Made by a program: the position numbers and the translations under genes
Part shown: positions 1 to 11,852 of the stretch, piece by piece
Numbering within the stretch: position 1 is the stretch's first letter
How the letters are laid out: the number at the start of each line of letters is the position of its first letter
Source of the DNA: Juglans regia
Taxonomy: Eukaryota; Streptophyta; Magnoliopsida; Fagales; Juglandaceae
NCBI RefSeq assembly: GCF_001411555.2
Contig: NC_049912.1
Coordinates: forward strand, 1,381,001 to 1,445,000
Direction of reading: 5' to 3'
DNA: 64,000 bases
The notes under the pieces: model-generated
Seen by the model: the letters and a program-made list of their open reading frames with translations, nothing else
Told to the model about the DNA's origin: nothing
The model's database searches: none

Positions 1-263
1 TAAAAGTTGAAAGGTAAATGTAGCAATATTACTCAAATAATAATATATATTATATATATAGTTGTATGATACATATAATATATATTTATTCAAGAGTTAA
101 TTGGCAATCATACCAACAGTACCAACGATGTTAAAATGCTAGATCGATCATGCATGCCGTGACCAATATATGGATGTTCTACACTGGGGGTGTTTAAATT
201 AGTCCTTTGAAAAAAATTCTTGTTTAAATTATTTATTTAACATAATAATAAAGCTGGTATACG

Positions 264-278
264 AATGAACGGTTTGCA
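264..278 (+). promoter_or_regulatory. Upstream block shared by the first two CEP genes
   Basis: The 15-base block AATGAACGGTTTGCA occurs here, about 205 bases upstream of the first CEP start codon. It recurs identically at 5727-5741 upstream of the second CEP gene, and both copies are soon followed by CATGCAA. Identity between paralogue promoters suggests either recent shared ancestry or a regulatory site; I cannot tell which from two copies. Confidence 0.4.
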
Positions 279-370
279 TGGACCATGCAACCTTTTGTTT
301 GCTATTGCAGAGAGAGAACGTCCGGCCACTCCCACTGCTTAGTTAGGTATACCATGTTGCCCCTCTGAGC

Positions 371-380
371 TATATAAATA
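371..380 (+). promoter_or_regulatory. TATA box of the first CEP gene
   Basis: TATATAAATA lies about 105 bases upstream of the ATG at 484. It is followed by CCCCCACAGAAGC. The second CEP gene has the nearly identical arrangement TATAAATAACCCACAGAAGC at 10809, which supports a real conserved core promoter. Confidence 0.7.
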
Positions 381-483
381 CCCCCACAGAAGCAAGGGTC
401 TGGGCACACCCTCAGCTAATTTAGAACTCCCTCTCCCTAGCTCGTATCACTTGTCTTTCAATCTCTCTCAACCTCTACATGAT

Positions 484-828
484 ATGGCCCAGAACAAGTC
501 AATCTCTGTTTTTCTTTTGCTTGTTCTGTTTTGTTTCCAAGAAAGTCATGAGCTTATCCAGGGAAGGCGTTTTCTCTTGAGGAAGAATAAGGATTCCCAA
601 ACGCTTGATCTCCAAACTCCAAACAAAATCTATGAAAAGGAAACTACCAAGTATGGTACTGATGATGAAACAACTAACGAAGCAATTGCTAAAGTGTCTG
701 TTCCTCCTCCACCAGCAGCGACCGAAGATCATGTATTGTCTCACCCGCCTCCCCTACAGCCCCCAGTTCATGAAATCACTTACTTCAGGCCCAGAGGTTC
801 AGGTCCCAGCAATGGTGACGGCCATTAA
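484..828 (+). CDS. CEP: CEP-family preproprotein with divergent CEP domain
   Basis: Encodes 114 residues. The chosen start is the ATG at 484 (MAQNKSISVF). The open frame extends upstream to a TTG at 451, but that is not a normal start. Residues 1-26 form a signal peptide with hydrophobic core VFLLLVLFCF, followed by a propeptide with Pro-rich segments (PPPP near 75, PPPLQPP near 88). The C-terminal 15 residues 100-114, YFRPRGSGPSNGDGH, align with a CEP domain (DFRPTxPGHSPGVGH) but keep only the FRP start and the final GH. The usual PGHSPGVGH core is lost and the protein stops exactly at the terminal His. Its neighbour at 11048 is a close paralogue with an intact domain. CEP peptides are secreted, trimmed, proline-hydroxylated hormones acting on CEPR receptor kinases. 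This copy may be a decaying gene or encode an altered ligand; expression is unknown. Confidence 0.75.
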   Translation: MAQNKSISVFLLLVLFCFQESHELIQGRRFLLRKNKDSQTLDLQTPNKIYEKETTKYGTDDETTNEAIAKVSVPPPPAATEDHVLSHPPPLQPPVHEITYFRPRGSGPSNGDGH

Positions 829-2765
829 TTCAAAACTCGAGCTATTCCTATTATATTATATAGTACTTATTCCTGCATGCATGTCTATATGTAAGCATGC
901 AAGGATATTGAAGGAGATGGCTTAATATGTTGTGTGTGTTTATAAATATTACGTCGTGTGGTACTGGATCCATCTACCAAAATGTGTTTATAAACAATAC
1001 ATGTTATGTGACGCATATATTACTAATTAAGGGGCTCTTACACCAATATATAGTACCATGCACCTACGGAATTAAACAACCATAAGTACTTGCACTAATT
1101 GAGAACCTGCATCCATCTAATTTCACCAAGTCGACCGTCGACCATGCCGCCGATCTTGGTAGCCGTACCGGTACGTATGTCAATGATCTAGTTCCGAACG
1201 TAAGATATATTTCGCATATTTGCATGCATTACTCACGTGCAATTAGTTTCTACCTAATAAAATGACGACTATACATACTCAGAGGTAGGAATAATATCGT
1301 GCATAATGATGGGATCGATATATCTCTCTGTTCTTCGGATCTCTCTCTCTCTGTTTTTTTTTACTGATTAATTATTAGAGATTCGACTAAAGTCTAAAGT
1401 AAATCAAATTAAAAACCTTTTTTTCGCACTATATCCTTAAAATTCATTCTCTAATGTTTAACTCACAAGCAAGACCAATGAAATTTCTGCAGCAATATAA
1501 GATTCAACTTCTACGAACTTCAATTTTTTCGTTTATGGAGATTAATTAGTACGTTATACTAGGCACTGCAGCAAGTATTGGGCCTGCCTCAAGATAAAGA
1601 AGCTTCGCCTGCATACTTTGGGCTTGGCTTTAGCTAGCCTCGTGTGAAAGCTTGCTTGGTGGTTAATTAGTTTTTTTTAGAACTTTTTAGGGCATTATAT
1701 GAACCCACGAGCTAGGCAGCAAACCGTTAAATCTCATAATGAAGCACCAGTTAGGAATATAATATAAATAATGATATCTATATCTTTTTATAAGTTTATA
1801 CAATTGATAATTTTATATGTTATCAAAATAAAGGTATTGAATTCGAATCATGATTTTATATTTTATTTTATTTATATAATTGAATATTTTACTTATTGGG
1901 TGTACTAATTGAGAAAGAATTTGATTCACATGTGATGAGAGAGTGTTACGAATACAATACAAATATATAATTAAAGTTATATTTTTTTATCAATTTAAAC
2001 TTTTGTGACATACAAGTGATGATTTCATAGTGTTATGGAAGCCAAAGTCCTATGACGGTGGTTAAGCTTAACGAAAAGAGAGTTAGATAGAATATCTGTG
2101 AATTCCACGTTATAATTAGATACATTAAGACAAAACATAAAAAAGCGTTAACTTAATTTAAGAATTGTTGGAAATTTTTTATCTCAATTATGCTAAACTT
2201 TAGTGCATGTGGACATGTCGGCTGTGACCGACCAGTTTATTAGCCATAAGTTTGAGAGAGTGTAGAATCTCCAAAGCTGACCATTAATGGCCAAATGATA
2301 TAATATATATATATATATATATACACACAGAGAGAGAGAGAGAGAGAGAGAATAAAAGAATCTCCAAAGAGTTGGGTGTAGGCCAACTTTTCCTTTCCTT
2401 TCTAGCCACGAGATGCATGCGGTGAAGCCAGTACTATAACTTTCGTTATTGTGTTCGTATGGTTCAAGTTTTACTTTTTCTGCCTTTAACGTCAAAGCTA
2501 ACTGGTCTCGCAAATTTTCAATTGTTCTTTATTGTTTGGAGTTTTGACTTCTAATATAATAATAAATTCATACAAACCTATAAATTCTTTTGAGCAAAAG
2601 CGAGATCCTATATATATATATAAGGGTCCCTTTTTTTTTTTTTGATGTCTGGGTTCTTTTTTTTTCTAGATTTAGCGCTTATGTAAATCTCAAGTGTCGT
2701 ATTTATAACCACGGTTTCCCTCCGCCACAAATGAAGACAATCAATAAAATTGGGGTCCCGTCCTC

Positions 2766-2797
<32 letters not shown>

Positions 2798-5144
2798 TAA
2801 GGGTCCCTTTTTCAGATTTCATTAACTAGGATCTGATCATCATGATCGATCGGGTTTAGTGTTTTAGCTAGCTAGCTTCTTCGGGTGCGGCTTATAAATT
2901 TTATACATTCTTTTTTCTTTCCCTATTAATATATAGTGGCTTTAATTTATACTTTAATTAAGTACTACAATATAAGAAATTTATCTGCACCGTCATCTAT
3001 CAATTGGGCCTAATATTATTACTATAGATTCAGCTTTTTGTGTCTGCCATGCATGCTTCCACTTGCTCTTCTCTCCTCAAATGGTGGACGGTCCTTTCTA
3101 CACATGATATTAAAAATTTTATTCAGGCTATCTTAAGTTTAATATCTATATAATATTTTGCTAAGATTAATGTGGTTGCCTATCAATTCACTAGCTAGTG
3201 TCAAATGAACATGCATTAATAACAGATAGTTTTGGAATACAAACGTTGTCAATTGAGAAGAAAACCCGAGCATTAACACGACTCCCTAAAATGCGAAAAA
3301 TGGACGTAACATGAGATTATACATGATCAATCATGTCGCACTCTCGATCGATTGATCTGATCGTGTGCTTAGTTTGAGTGAGGATCAAGCAAACTCTTTG
3401 TGATCAGGGACATGTCCAACGAACTTTTATCATGTCAAAGTTATTTTCCTTGCCTTGTATGATTTTTATCCTTCCAAATCCTGAAGTTATACCTACATGA
3501 CTGATCTAATAGTGTGATGTGATCATGAGTGCATGATCATGCGTACGCGCAGGGGTCGACATGAATGGCCTAGCCCTTCCCTTTCTTGTAAGGTTATTGA
3601 TCTTAACCCTTGTGCGGGCTCTAAAGCCATACGAAAGGCTGTTGAAAACTTCTTATCATTGTACTTCCAACCGCCAGACACTTGGAGAAATAACAATATT
3701 TTAAAAGCTGCAAGGTACAAATTAAAGGTAATGGGGACCAGCAGAGGAGCTGGTATATATATATATATATATATATGTTGATGGAAATCTGGCATTGTCT
3801 GACTGCAAATCTTAATTAAAGTTTACGTGAATTAGGGAAGTGGAGAACAATAGAGAAATAAAAATAACAAATAACAAATAAAAGAACCATGCCATATTTT
3901 TTAGAAAGTTAGGATATTGGTGGGGACTAAGAGCACCCAACATGTCCTCCAACATACATCTTAGTTTGTGTATATATATATATATTATATTTTTTAAAAA
4001 GATGACGATATTCTAATTTTATTGATAGTCCTCATTTTTAGAATAGAAAAATCGTGGTTATAACCAAACCTAGAGTTACATAATTAGTTTATATATATAT
4101 ATTATATTAAAATTATGTATGATTAGTACTAACCGGCCCTAACATTACAATATTCTAGTTGCAGTCGCCATATATATATATATATATATAATGATCACTA
4201 CTTTGAATAGGGTATTGAACCCGATCGAATAGAGTTTTGCTACACAACCTCCACCACATTCCACACTCTACATTTATTTTTTTAAATTTTTAAATTTTTT
4301 AATATTTTTTTTAAAATTTTTTTTGAGTTTATTTTTTTTAAATTATTTCAAAATTTTTATTCATTATTCATATAATAAATATTTGATAAAAGAAAAAAAA
4401 AATAAAAAATAATATAAAATATGAAATGTGAAGAGATTGTGAAGATTTATTCGATTGAATAATACTCGCATCTACCATGGATTCTCGATGATTGGGGCCG
4501 GGCTGCCAAAAAATTGAGTCCCCCCTAATGATACCCTTGCAATCAATTCACTATTCCTTTACTACTTATATTATATTTGAAATTTTTTATTTTTTTATCA
4601 TTTTGTTTTAAGTATTTTTTTAATATCCTTAATCATTAAGAAAAAATTAAAAAAATATATAATTTACTAATAGTTATTTCCTTAACCATTAAGTAAAATA
4701 AAAAATTAAAAAAAATCAAATATAAAAAGAGTAGTAAATAGGTAGTAGAAGAGAAGTAATCCTATAATTTTCCTATTTATTTTGAACTTCATTTTTTTTA
4801 TTAATTTTATTAAAAGAACTAAAAGCAGGTTTCTACAATATTACTTTAAAAATAAACAACTGACTTTATTGTTGTAATAAATTAACTCCTATTTTTTTTC
4901 CTAGTTTTATATATTGTAATTAGCTCTTAAAAACAAAACTATATACCTGCGCGCATGATAGAAAAGTATACTTGTTTGAGACAATTTGTATGAGAAAAGA
5001 TAGATGGAAATATTTTAAAGGACATAAAAAATTAATTTCTAAACTATGGAGATTATAATATTTGGTTTTAAAACCAATAGTGTTAAAAAGAAGTTCTAAA
5101 CTAATTCTATTATATTATTGAAAACATGCTAATATATATAGTAC
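829..5144. other. AT-rich intergenic region, no gene supported
   Basis: The stretch 1080-1300 resembles the 3' flank of the second CEP gene (about 11990-12215): both contain GACCATGCCGC and CATATTTGCATGCATTA, so the tandem duplication of the first two CEP loci includes downstream DNA. The rest holds (TA)n and (GA)n microsatellites near 2300-2350, 3755-3775 and 4175-4190, and poly-A/T runs near 2630-2800. AT-rich foldback-like stretches at 4240-4450 and 4535-4765 are probably old MITEs. A short open frame at 3533-3781 runs into a (TA)n tract and has no recognisable domain. Confidence 0.5.
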
Positions 5145-5147
5145 TTA

Positions 5148-5367
5148 GGGCAGGTTTGGGACATCAACCAAAACACAAAATTCTCATCTCATCTCATCTC
5201 ATCATTACACCTTTTTCAAATCCCCATACAAAATATTATAAACAATTCAACTTTTTAAAATCCCAATACACATTTTTCAAATCCCAAAACAATAATAATA
5301 TTAAAACTTAATATTTTAAACTTCAAAACAAAATACAAAATTCTCATCTCACTCTCCAAACCTACCC
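5148..5367. mobile_element. PIF/Harbinger-like MITE, 220 bp
   Basis: The left end GGGCAGGTTTGGGA and the inverted right end GGGTAGGTTTGGAGA are near-perfect terminal inverted repeats. Both ends are flanked by TTA (5145-5147 and 5368-5370), the target duplication typical of PIF/Harbinger MITEs. The interior has tandem TCTCATCTCATCTCATC. The element at about 24635-24980 shares the GGTTTGGA end and the GAGATGAGATGAG motif, so they are one family. Confidence 0.75.
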
Positions 5368-5726
5368 TTAATCATCATGTAACGTCTAAAATTCTTTTAT
5401 TACGATTAGCTACGTCACAAGAATTAATTAAAAGAAAAATAAGTTAATCATACCATCTATTGAAAATAATATATCAACATATGTTGGGTAGATTAATGAT
5501 GATTATAAATAATTTTCTGATATGTTATATTAACTTAATATGAGATTTACTGTACTATTATATTAATATATTATATTAACATGATCAAGTTGTCATGAGT
5601 TTTCGCCTAACGCCGTACTACTCGTATCGAGCCGTCCAGCTCCACGGTCCATGGATCATGGATGTTCTTTGCTCTCCTAGCTGGTAGTGTTTCGATTAAA
5701 ATAACATGATAATACACATATATGCA

Positions 5727-5741
5727 AATGAACGGTTTGCA
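5727..5741 (+). promoter_or_regulatory. Upstream block of second CEP gene, displaced by Copia insertion
   Basis: Identical copy of the 264-278 block AATGAACGGTTTGCA. It now lies about 5.3 kb from the second CEP start codon because the 4.9 kb Copia element at 5761-10636 inserted just downstream. Without the insertion the distance would be about 400 bases. Confidence 0.4.
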
Positions 5742-5760
5742 CATGCAAACTGTTGATCAC

Positions 5761-6085
5761 TAAAGGAGCAAATAGTGACTCAACAAATGACTCAACATTA
5801 CTTGAACATTTTGTCCTAAAGTTCTAACTAATTCACACCTTGAACGTGCTGGAATGGAGGAAGATTCTCGAATATATTTGTAACTGAATACTGGACTTTT
5901 ATCATCATTTTCTTTATGTAATTACGTCTTAAATATAAGATAAATATGCCTATAAATAATGTACTGTTGTTGTTGTATTCCGTGTAGAAAGCAATACCAA
6001 TACAGAGATGAGTTTTGCAGAGACTTTACTTTCGTTGAGTCATTTCTTCGAATAGGTGTAATGCTCTGTTTTCATTACTTTATCA
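5761..6085 (+). repeat. 5' LTR of Copia-1
   Basis: 325 bases, beginning TAAAGGAGC and ending ACTTTATCA. It contains a TATA-like ATAAATA near 5952. The first dinucleotide is TA, not the usual TG; the 3' LTR shows the same start, so this is unlikely to be a point mutation in one copy. Confidence 0.85.
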
Positions 6086-6120
6086 TGGTAAAAGAGCCAT
6101 GTTTATTCTCTAGAAATCCC

Positions 6121-9100
6121 AAGTAATACCATTTCTCAAAGGCAACCAACTATTTGCCTTTGCTGATGGTTCCTGCCGTAAACCCTCTCCCACTATCAAT
6201 GATGCCCCTAACCCTGAGCATGATAAGTGGATCCTTCATGATCAATTACTTATTTCTACTCTCTCCGCCACTCTTACTGATGGCATTCTCGCATAGGTCA
6301 CAGACTGTTCCACCTCGCATGAGGTTTGGACAACTCTTCAAGGCCTCTACTCTGCTCATTCCAATGCCCATCTTATGCAAACACATCTTCAATTAGCAAC
6401 TCTTACAAAGGGAAGTGACTCCATTACCGAGTATTTTAATAAAGTCAAAGCTCTTTCTTCTTCCCTCTCTGCTTTTGGTTGTCCCATTTCTTCTAGAGAA
6501 TTCAATGTCTATCTCTTGGCTGGCCTTGGATGGGACTACGAATCCTTGGTCACGTCCATTTCCACCAGACCTGATTCATTATCTTCCTCTCAAATCTTCA
6601 GCTATCTCCTTAACAGTGAGTCCCGGCTAACTCATCAAACTTAGTCACTGCTCTTTGGTACCTCACTTTCCGCCTTTATTCGTCCACCTTTCTCTCCTTC
6701 CTCACCAAACCGAGGTCGTGGTCGTGGCTTTCGGCGTGGACGAGGAGGAGGTCGAGCCTCTCCTTCTGCAAACTATTTCTCTACTGCTTCTTCTAATCGT
6801 CCTGTTTGTTAGGTCTGTTATAAAATTGGTCACACTACTATGGTCTGTCACTATCTCTTTGATCATGCCCATCAATTACCTCCTCCACAATCCTTCTCGG
6901 CCAATACCACTACCTACACTCAAACTCCCACTTATCTGAACAGTTGGTTTCCTGATACAGCGGCTACTAATCATTTTACAGCTGATTTCTCCACCTGAAA
7001 TTTAGACTCCCATCAGTATCAAGGCACTGACCAAGTATGCATCGAAGATGGTTCATCTCTCCCAATTCAGCACTTTGGCACTGGAATTCTTTCCACCCCA
7101 AATGGCAAAATTTTTTTTTTGTCATTTATTACATGTTCCATCTATTTCACGCAATTTATTATCTGTTCGTCAGTTTGGCTTGACAATAATGTCTTCTTTG
7201 AGTTTAATGCATCTGGTTTTCTTGTGAAGGATTTGCGCACGCAGACGGTTCTTCTTCAAAGACCCATTAAGGATGGCTTATATGTGCTTCCTGCTGATAC
7301 TCAGGCCATGTCCACTTCTTCCAACATGCTCTTATTGGTGAACACACCTCTCCTCAAATTTGACACGCTCGTTTCGGTCATCCGTCTTCACGTGTTACTG
7401 CCTTTACCATTCAGCAATTTCAACTTCCTGTTACTACTACAAGAAATATTGTGACACAATGTGCTGCCTATCTCCAAGCAAAAGCTCATGCTCTTCCACA
7501 CCCTTCCTCACCATCCCAATCCTCCCAACCTTTTCAACTTTTATTTCTAGATGTTTGGGGACCAGCGCCTGTGCTCTCCTCTAAAGGTTTTCGTTATTAT
7601 TTTTCGATTGTCAATGACTTTAGTAAATACATCTGGTTTTCCCCTCTTCATGCTAAATATGATGTAACTACTATTTTCTTGGCATTTGTTAAATATATAA
7701 CTAATACATTTTGTTCTAAAATCATTGCAATACAAATAGATTGGGGAGGTGAAGTCCGCCCTCTTCCAAAAATTTTACAATATTTTGGTATTTCTCATCG
7801 AATAATATGTTCATATTCACATTCTCAAAATGGTAGTATTGAACGGCATCACCGTCATATTGTAGAAACTGGACTGTCCTTACTCGCTCAGTCCTCTGTA
7901 CCTACTAAATTCTAGGTTGATGCTTTTCAAACTGCTGTTTTTCTTATTAATCGCATGACCACTCCAATTTTATAAAATCAGTCACCCTTTCAAATTCTCT
8001 TTACTCAAACTCTTGAATATTCCTTTTTACGTGTTTTTGGCTCATCTTGTTGGCCAATTTATGTCCCTTTAATAAACTCAAAATGTGCGCTCTCAACTTT
8101 GTGTCTTCCTTGATTACACATATGATCATAAATGATATAATTGTTTTCATATTCCAACTGGTAGAATTTATATCTCGCGTGATGTGCATTTTGACGAAAC
8201 CAATTTTCCTTTTTCCCACAACACTGGTTCCCTAGCATCTATGACTTTGACCTGTCCCCTGAACCAAACATTTCCTGATTTTCTAAACCTTCTACCCATT
8301 CGGCCCGATACATCCTCTCACCGACCATCTATTGTTTCCACATCATCTGGCCCAACTCAAGCCCATCAATCCAACCTTCCCATAACCAATTTTCCAACTG
8401 AGCCTCTTGTCTCACGTGACTCTTTCATACCCACATCCATATCGTCTTCTTCCTCATCAGACCCTAATCCTTCCTTTACTACGATAGCGCCGACATCCAT
8501 CTCCACAAACCATAATTCATTCTCTTCACAGATCGAGCCTTTACCCTCCTTTATTGACTCTTGGTCCCAAATCATACTATCCTCGGTCTCCTCCTTGCCT
8601 CCCTCTTCAAATTCTTGGTCCAATACCCATTTTATGCTCACCCGATCCAAGACAAACACCACTCGACCGATACAACGATTTGATGGAACTATAATCTGGC
8701 CCGCTACTCATTCTTCTTCTCATCTCACTAAAACTAAGCCTATTCCTGAGGAGCCCTCCACATACACTGAGGCCTCAAAATTCCCTGCTTGGCGTGCTGC
8801 CATGGACAGTGAATTGGAGGCTCTCCTCCACAATCAAATGAGGACTCTAGTTCTCCCTCATCCCTCTCAAAATATTCTTGGTTCAAAATGGGTCCTCAAG
8901 ATCAAGAGGCACGCTGATGGTACTCTAGAGTGCCGAAAAGCTCGTCTGGTTGCTAAAGGGTTCCACTAACAGCCTAGTCTTGACTACTCTGAGACCTTCA
9001 GCCCAGTGGTAAAACTTGTCACCATCCATTTATTACTCTCCATTGCAGTTTCTCGGCACTGGCCTTTGCATTAGCTTGATGTTCAAAACGCCTTCCTTCA

Positions 9101-10264
9101 CGGTGACTTAGAGGAGGACGTCTTCATGCAGCAACCAATAGAGTTTGTCAATGCTGACTTTCCTCAGTATGTATGTAAACTCAAAAAATCCATCTATGGG
9201 CTTAAACAAGCCTCACGGGCTTGGTTTTCTAAACTAAGTTCAAAATTAATTGCTTTGGGTTTTCATGCATTTGTCTCTGATTCTTCTTTGTTCATCTTTA
9301 ATTCTGGTTATGCAACTGTTTATGTACTCATTTACGTAGATGATATCATAGTTACGGCCTCTGATTCTGTGCTTGTCACTGAGTTCATTACAGCTCTTCG
9401 AAATACCTTCCCTGTCAAAGACTTAGGCACCTTACATTATTTTCTAGGAATACAAGTGACTCGTAACCCCACTGGTTTATTTCTCTCTCAGTCCCGTTAT
9501 ATCTCTGACTTACTGTCACGAAATAATATGAAAAACTGTAAGCCAGTGTCTACTCCCATGGCAACCTCGACCAAGCTTAGTGCTCTTGATGGATCCACCT
9601 TTGAGGATCCACCTTTGAGGATCCACAACTTTATCGTAGTGTCGTCGGAAGTCTTCAGTATCTTGCTTTTACTCGGCCTAATATTTCTTTCGCTGTCAAC
9701 AAAATTTGTCAATTTATGCGTTATCCACGCACTTCTCATTGGCAAGCTGTTAAACGAATACTTCGGTATCTTCGTTTAACTGCTGCCTTTGCTTTTCATT
9801 TTTCTCCAGTTTTCTCTCTTAAACTTTTAGCCTTCTCCGATGCTGATTGGGCTGATTGTCCTGATGACCGGAAGTCCACCGGTGATTTTTGTATCTTTTT
9901 TGGTTCTCATTTAATTGCATGGGGTTCTAAAAAGCAACCCACGATTGCCCGTTCTTCAACTAAAGCTGAATACAAGTCTGTTGCCAATACTGCTTGTGAA
10001 TTATTATGGCTACAATCTCTTCTTAAAGAATTAGGAATTTGTCTTGCTGATCCTCCCACTCTGCTATGTGATAATATGGGTGCTACCTATCTTTCTGTAA
10101 ATCCTGTATTGCATTTTAGAACCAAGCATGTGGATCTTGATTTTTATTTTGTGAGGGACCATGTTGCTGCCAAGACTCTGCATGTGGCCTTTGTCTCCAT
10201 TAATGACCAGCTAGCTGACATTCTTATTAAACCCCTGTCTACTACTCACTTCTCCTCATTATGA
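6121..10264 (+). pseudogene. Copia-1 gag-pol, multiply interrupted
   Basis: Reading-frame fragments in several frames match a Copia polyprotein. Gag lies at 6160-6650 and a zinc-knuckle region at 6790-6870 with its first Cys followed by an internal stop. The protease motif (PDTAATNHF) is near 6950. The integrase core at 7451-7915 contains LFLDVWGPAPV and a DWGGE box. RT at 8184-9620 contains YVDDIIVTAS (9333 onward), and RNase H at 9716-10264 contains DADWADCPDD and ends in a KPLST-type C terminus. Breaks include many stop codons and a 14-bp tandem duplication at 9591-9604/9605-9618 that shifts the frame just after the RT core. Its protein is similar to the Copia element at 36149-40758, so both belong to one lineage. 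Confidence 0.9.
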
Positions 10265-10308
10265 TCAAACTTAACCATACTATCTATGCCGTTTGCATCG
10301 AGGGAGGA

Positions 10309-10636
10309 TAAAGGAGCAAATAGTGACTCAACAAATGACTCAACATTACTGGAACATTCTACACTGAATTCTTAACTAATTCACACCTTGAACGTGCTAG
10401 AATGGAGGAAGATTCTCGAATATATTTGTAACCGAATACTGGACTTTTATCATCATTTTCTTTATGTAATTACGTCTAAAATATAGGATAAATATGCATA
10501 TAAATACTGTAGTACTGTTGCTGTTGTATTCCGTGTAGAAAGCAATACCAATACAGAGATGAGTTTTGCAGAGACTTTACTTTCGTTGAATCATTTCTTC
10601 GAATAGGTGTAATGCTCTGTTTCCATTACTTTATCA
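10309..10636 (+). repeat. 3' LTR of Copia-1
   Basis: 328 bases, matching the 5' LTR with about 18 mismatches and one 3-bp insertion. The target duplication ATCAC follows at 10637-10641. Confidence 0.85.
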
Positions 10637-10693
10637 ATCACAGGCGATTCTACGAACCAAGCTATGCACTTTACAGGTGGGGCGTTACTTGTG

Positions 10694-10697
<4 letters not shown>

Positions 10698-10729
<32 letters not shown>
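10698..10729. repeat. (GA)n microsatellite in CEP promoter
   Basis: About 16 GA units roughly 80 bases upstream of the TATA box at 10809. The first CEP gene has only GAGAGAGA at the equivalent place (about 309-317), so the tract has expanded in this paralogue. Confidence 0.8.
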
Positions 10730-10734
<5 letters not shown>

Positions 10735-10808
10735 AAATCGCCATTAATTGTAAGTGTACTCAAACGTCGACCACTGGTTAGGTGTACCCACTTACTCTCT
10801 AGGAGTTC

Positions 10809-10816
10809 TATAAATA
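10809..10816 (+). promoter_or_regulatory. TATA box of second CEP gene
   Basis: TATAAATA followed by ACCCACAGAAGCGAGG, closely matching the first CEP core promoter. The leader from here to the ATG at 11048 is about 230 bases, against about 105 in the first gene, because extra sequence containing repeated CTTGCTTAG/CTTAGTTGG-like stretches lies at about 10840-10965. Confidence 0.7.
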
Positions 10817-11047
10817 ACCCACAGAAGCGAGGATTTAATTAGGAACATGCTTAGTTGGTTTAAGTTCTGGTAAACTTGCTTAGCTGATTTAAAGTAATCT
10901 AGCTAAACTAAGCGACTTGCCTGTTTAGGTTTTTTGAATTAACACTAGGCAATTCACTTGTTTGCCAATTTAGAACTCCTTGGCTCTCCCTAGCTAGCTA
11001 CCTCGTATCACTTGTCTTTCAGTACTCACTGTGATCAACCTCTATAT

Positions 11048-11398
11048 ATGGCCCAGAACAAGTTCAATATCTCTGTTTTTCTTTTCCTTGCTTTGTTTTT
11101 GTTCCAAGAAAGTCACCTTATCCAGGGAAGGCGATTGCTTGTGTCGAAGAATAATGACTCCCAACCGAAAAATAAAATCCATGAAAAGGAAACTACTATC
11201 AAGGATGGTACTGGTAAGTTGCATGGTGACGAAACAACGTCTAACGAAGCAATTATTGCTAAAGTGTCTCCTCCTCCACCACCACCGGCCGAAGGTGTAT
11301 TGTCGTCTCGGCCGCCTCCTCCAGGTCATGGAATCGTTGACTTCAGGCCCACAGCTCCAGGCCACAGCCCTGGTGTCGGACATTCAATTCAAAACTAG
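11048..11398 (+). CDS. CEP: CEP-family preproprotein, intact CEP domain
   Basis: Encodes 116 residues from the ATG at 11048. The in-frame TTG at 11012 is not a normal start. Residues 1-27 are a signal peptide with core VFLFLALFLFQ. A basic and acidic propeptide (28-72) is followed by a Pro-rich hinge (PPPPPP at 75-80, RPPPPG at 88-93). The CEP domain DFRPTAPGHSPGVGH occupies 98-112, with tail SIQN. The conserved Phe-Arg-Pro, Pro-Gly and Gly-Val-Gly-His positions and both usually hydroxylated prolines are present, so this should yield a canonical CEP hormone. It is a tandem paralogue of the gene at 484 (shared MAQNK start, ESH-LIQGRR motif, promoter and 3' flank). A Copia element sits in its distal promoter. 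I see no intron. The role in nitrogen or root signalling is inferred from the family. Confidence 0.92.
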   Translation: MAQNKFNISVFLFLALFLFQESHLIQGRRLLVSKNNDSQPKNKIHEKETTIKDGTGKLHGDETTSNEAIIAKVSPPPPPPAEGVLSSRPPPPGHGIVDFRPTAPGHSPGVGHSIQN

Positions 11399-11808
11399 GG
11401 CTATTTCTATAGTCTTCCATGCGTCTAGATCGATATTGTAGCATGCATGCTGCAGGAAATTGCTTCGTTCTGTGTGTTCGTAAATAATACTGGTGATGTA
11501 CGTCTTGGACCAATTTACTAATTAAGGTCATGTCATGTGATAATTTGTAGGGTTAGAATTATTAATTTCTGTTGCATGTCCAAAAAAAAAACTATATTTG
11601 TAGTAGTACTCTACGATCTATTATTATTTGTTTGTAACTTAGTACAAGTAGTGTGTGCATACATGAATAAGGCGTTGTACTTTTTGTTTTCAATAAAAAA
11701 GAAATGGTATTCAATGAAATCTCATGGTTCTTCAAATATTTCTCATTTTATTTTTATAGCAGTACAACCCGATCGATCGATGATCAATACGAAGAGATTC
11801 CTTTACAA

Positions 11809-11852
<44 letters not shown>

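Larger units (their letters stand above)
5761..10636 (+). mobile_element. Degenerate full-length Copia LTR retrotransposon (Copia-1)
   Basis: Two LTRs (5761-6085 and 10309-10636) flank a decayed gag-pol on the + strand. A perfect 5-bp target duplication ATCAC sits at 5756-5760 and 10637-10641. The primer-binding site TGGTAAAAGAGCC begins at 6086, directly after the left LTR, and resembles the usual initiator-Met-tRNA site TGGTATCAGAGC. A polypurine stretch GAGGGAGGA precedes the right LTR. Domain order gag, protease, integrase, RT, RNase H is that of Copia. About 18 mismatches plus a 3-bp indel separate the LTRs, and gag-pol is riddled with stops, so it is an old insertion. It lies inside the upstream region of the CEP gene at 11048. 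Confidence 0.9.

Noticed and set aside
451..483. N-terminal extensions of the first three CEP genes starting at TTG (451, 11012, 16534)
   Set aside because: The upstream starts are TTG codons. The signal peptides begin properly at the ATGs at 484, 11048 and 16543, and similarity of the upstream codons is explained by recent duplication.
3533..3781. Opposing 82- and 90-codon open frames
   Set aside because: Both run into a (TA)n tract giving Ile-Tyr runs. No domain, signal peptide or splice context could be recognised.
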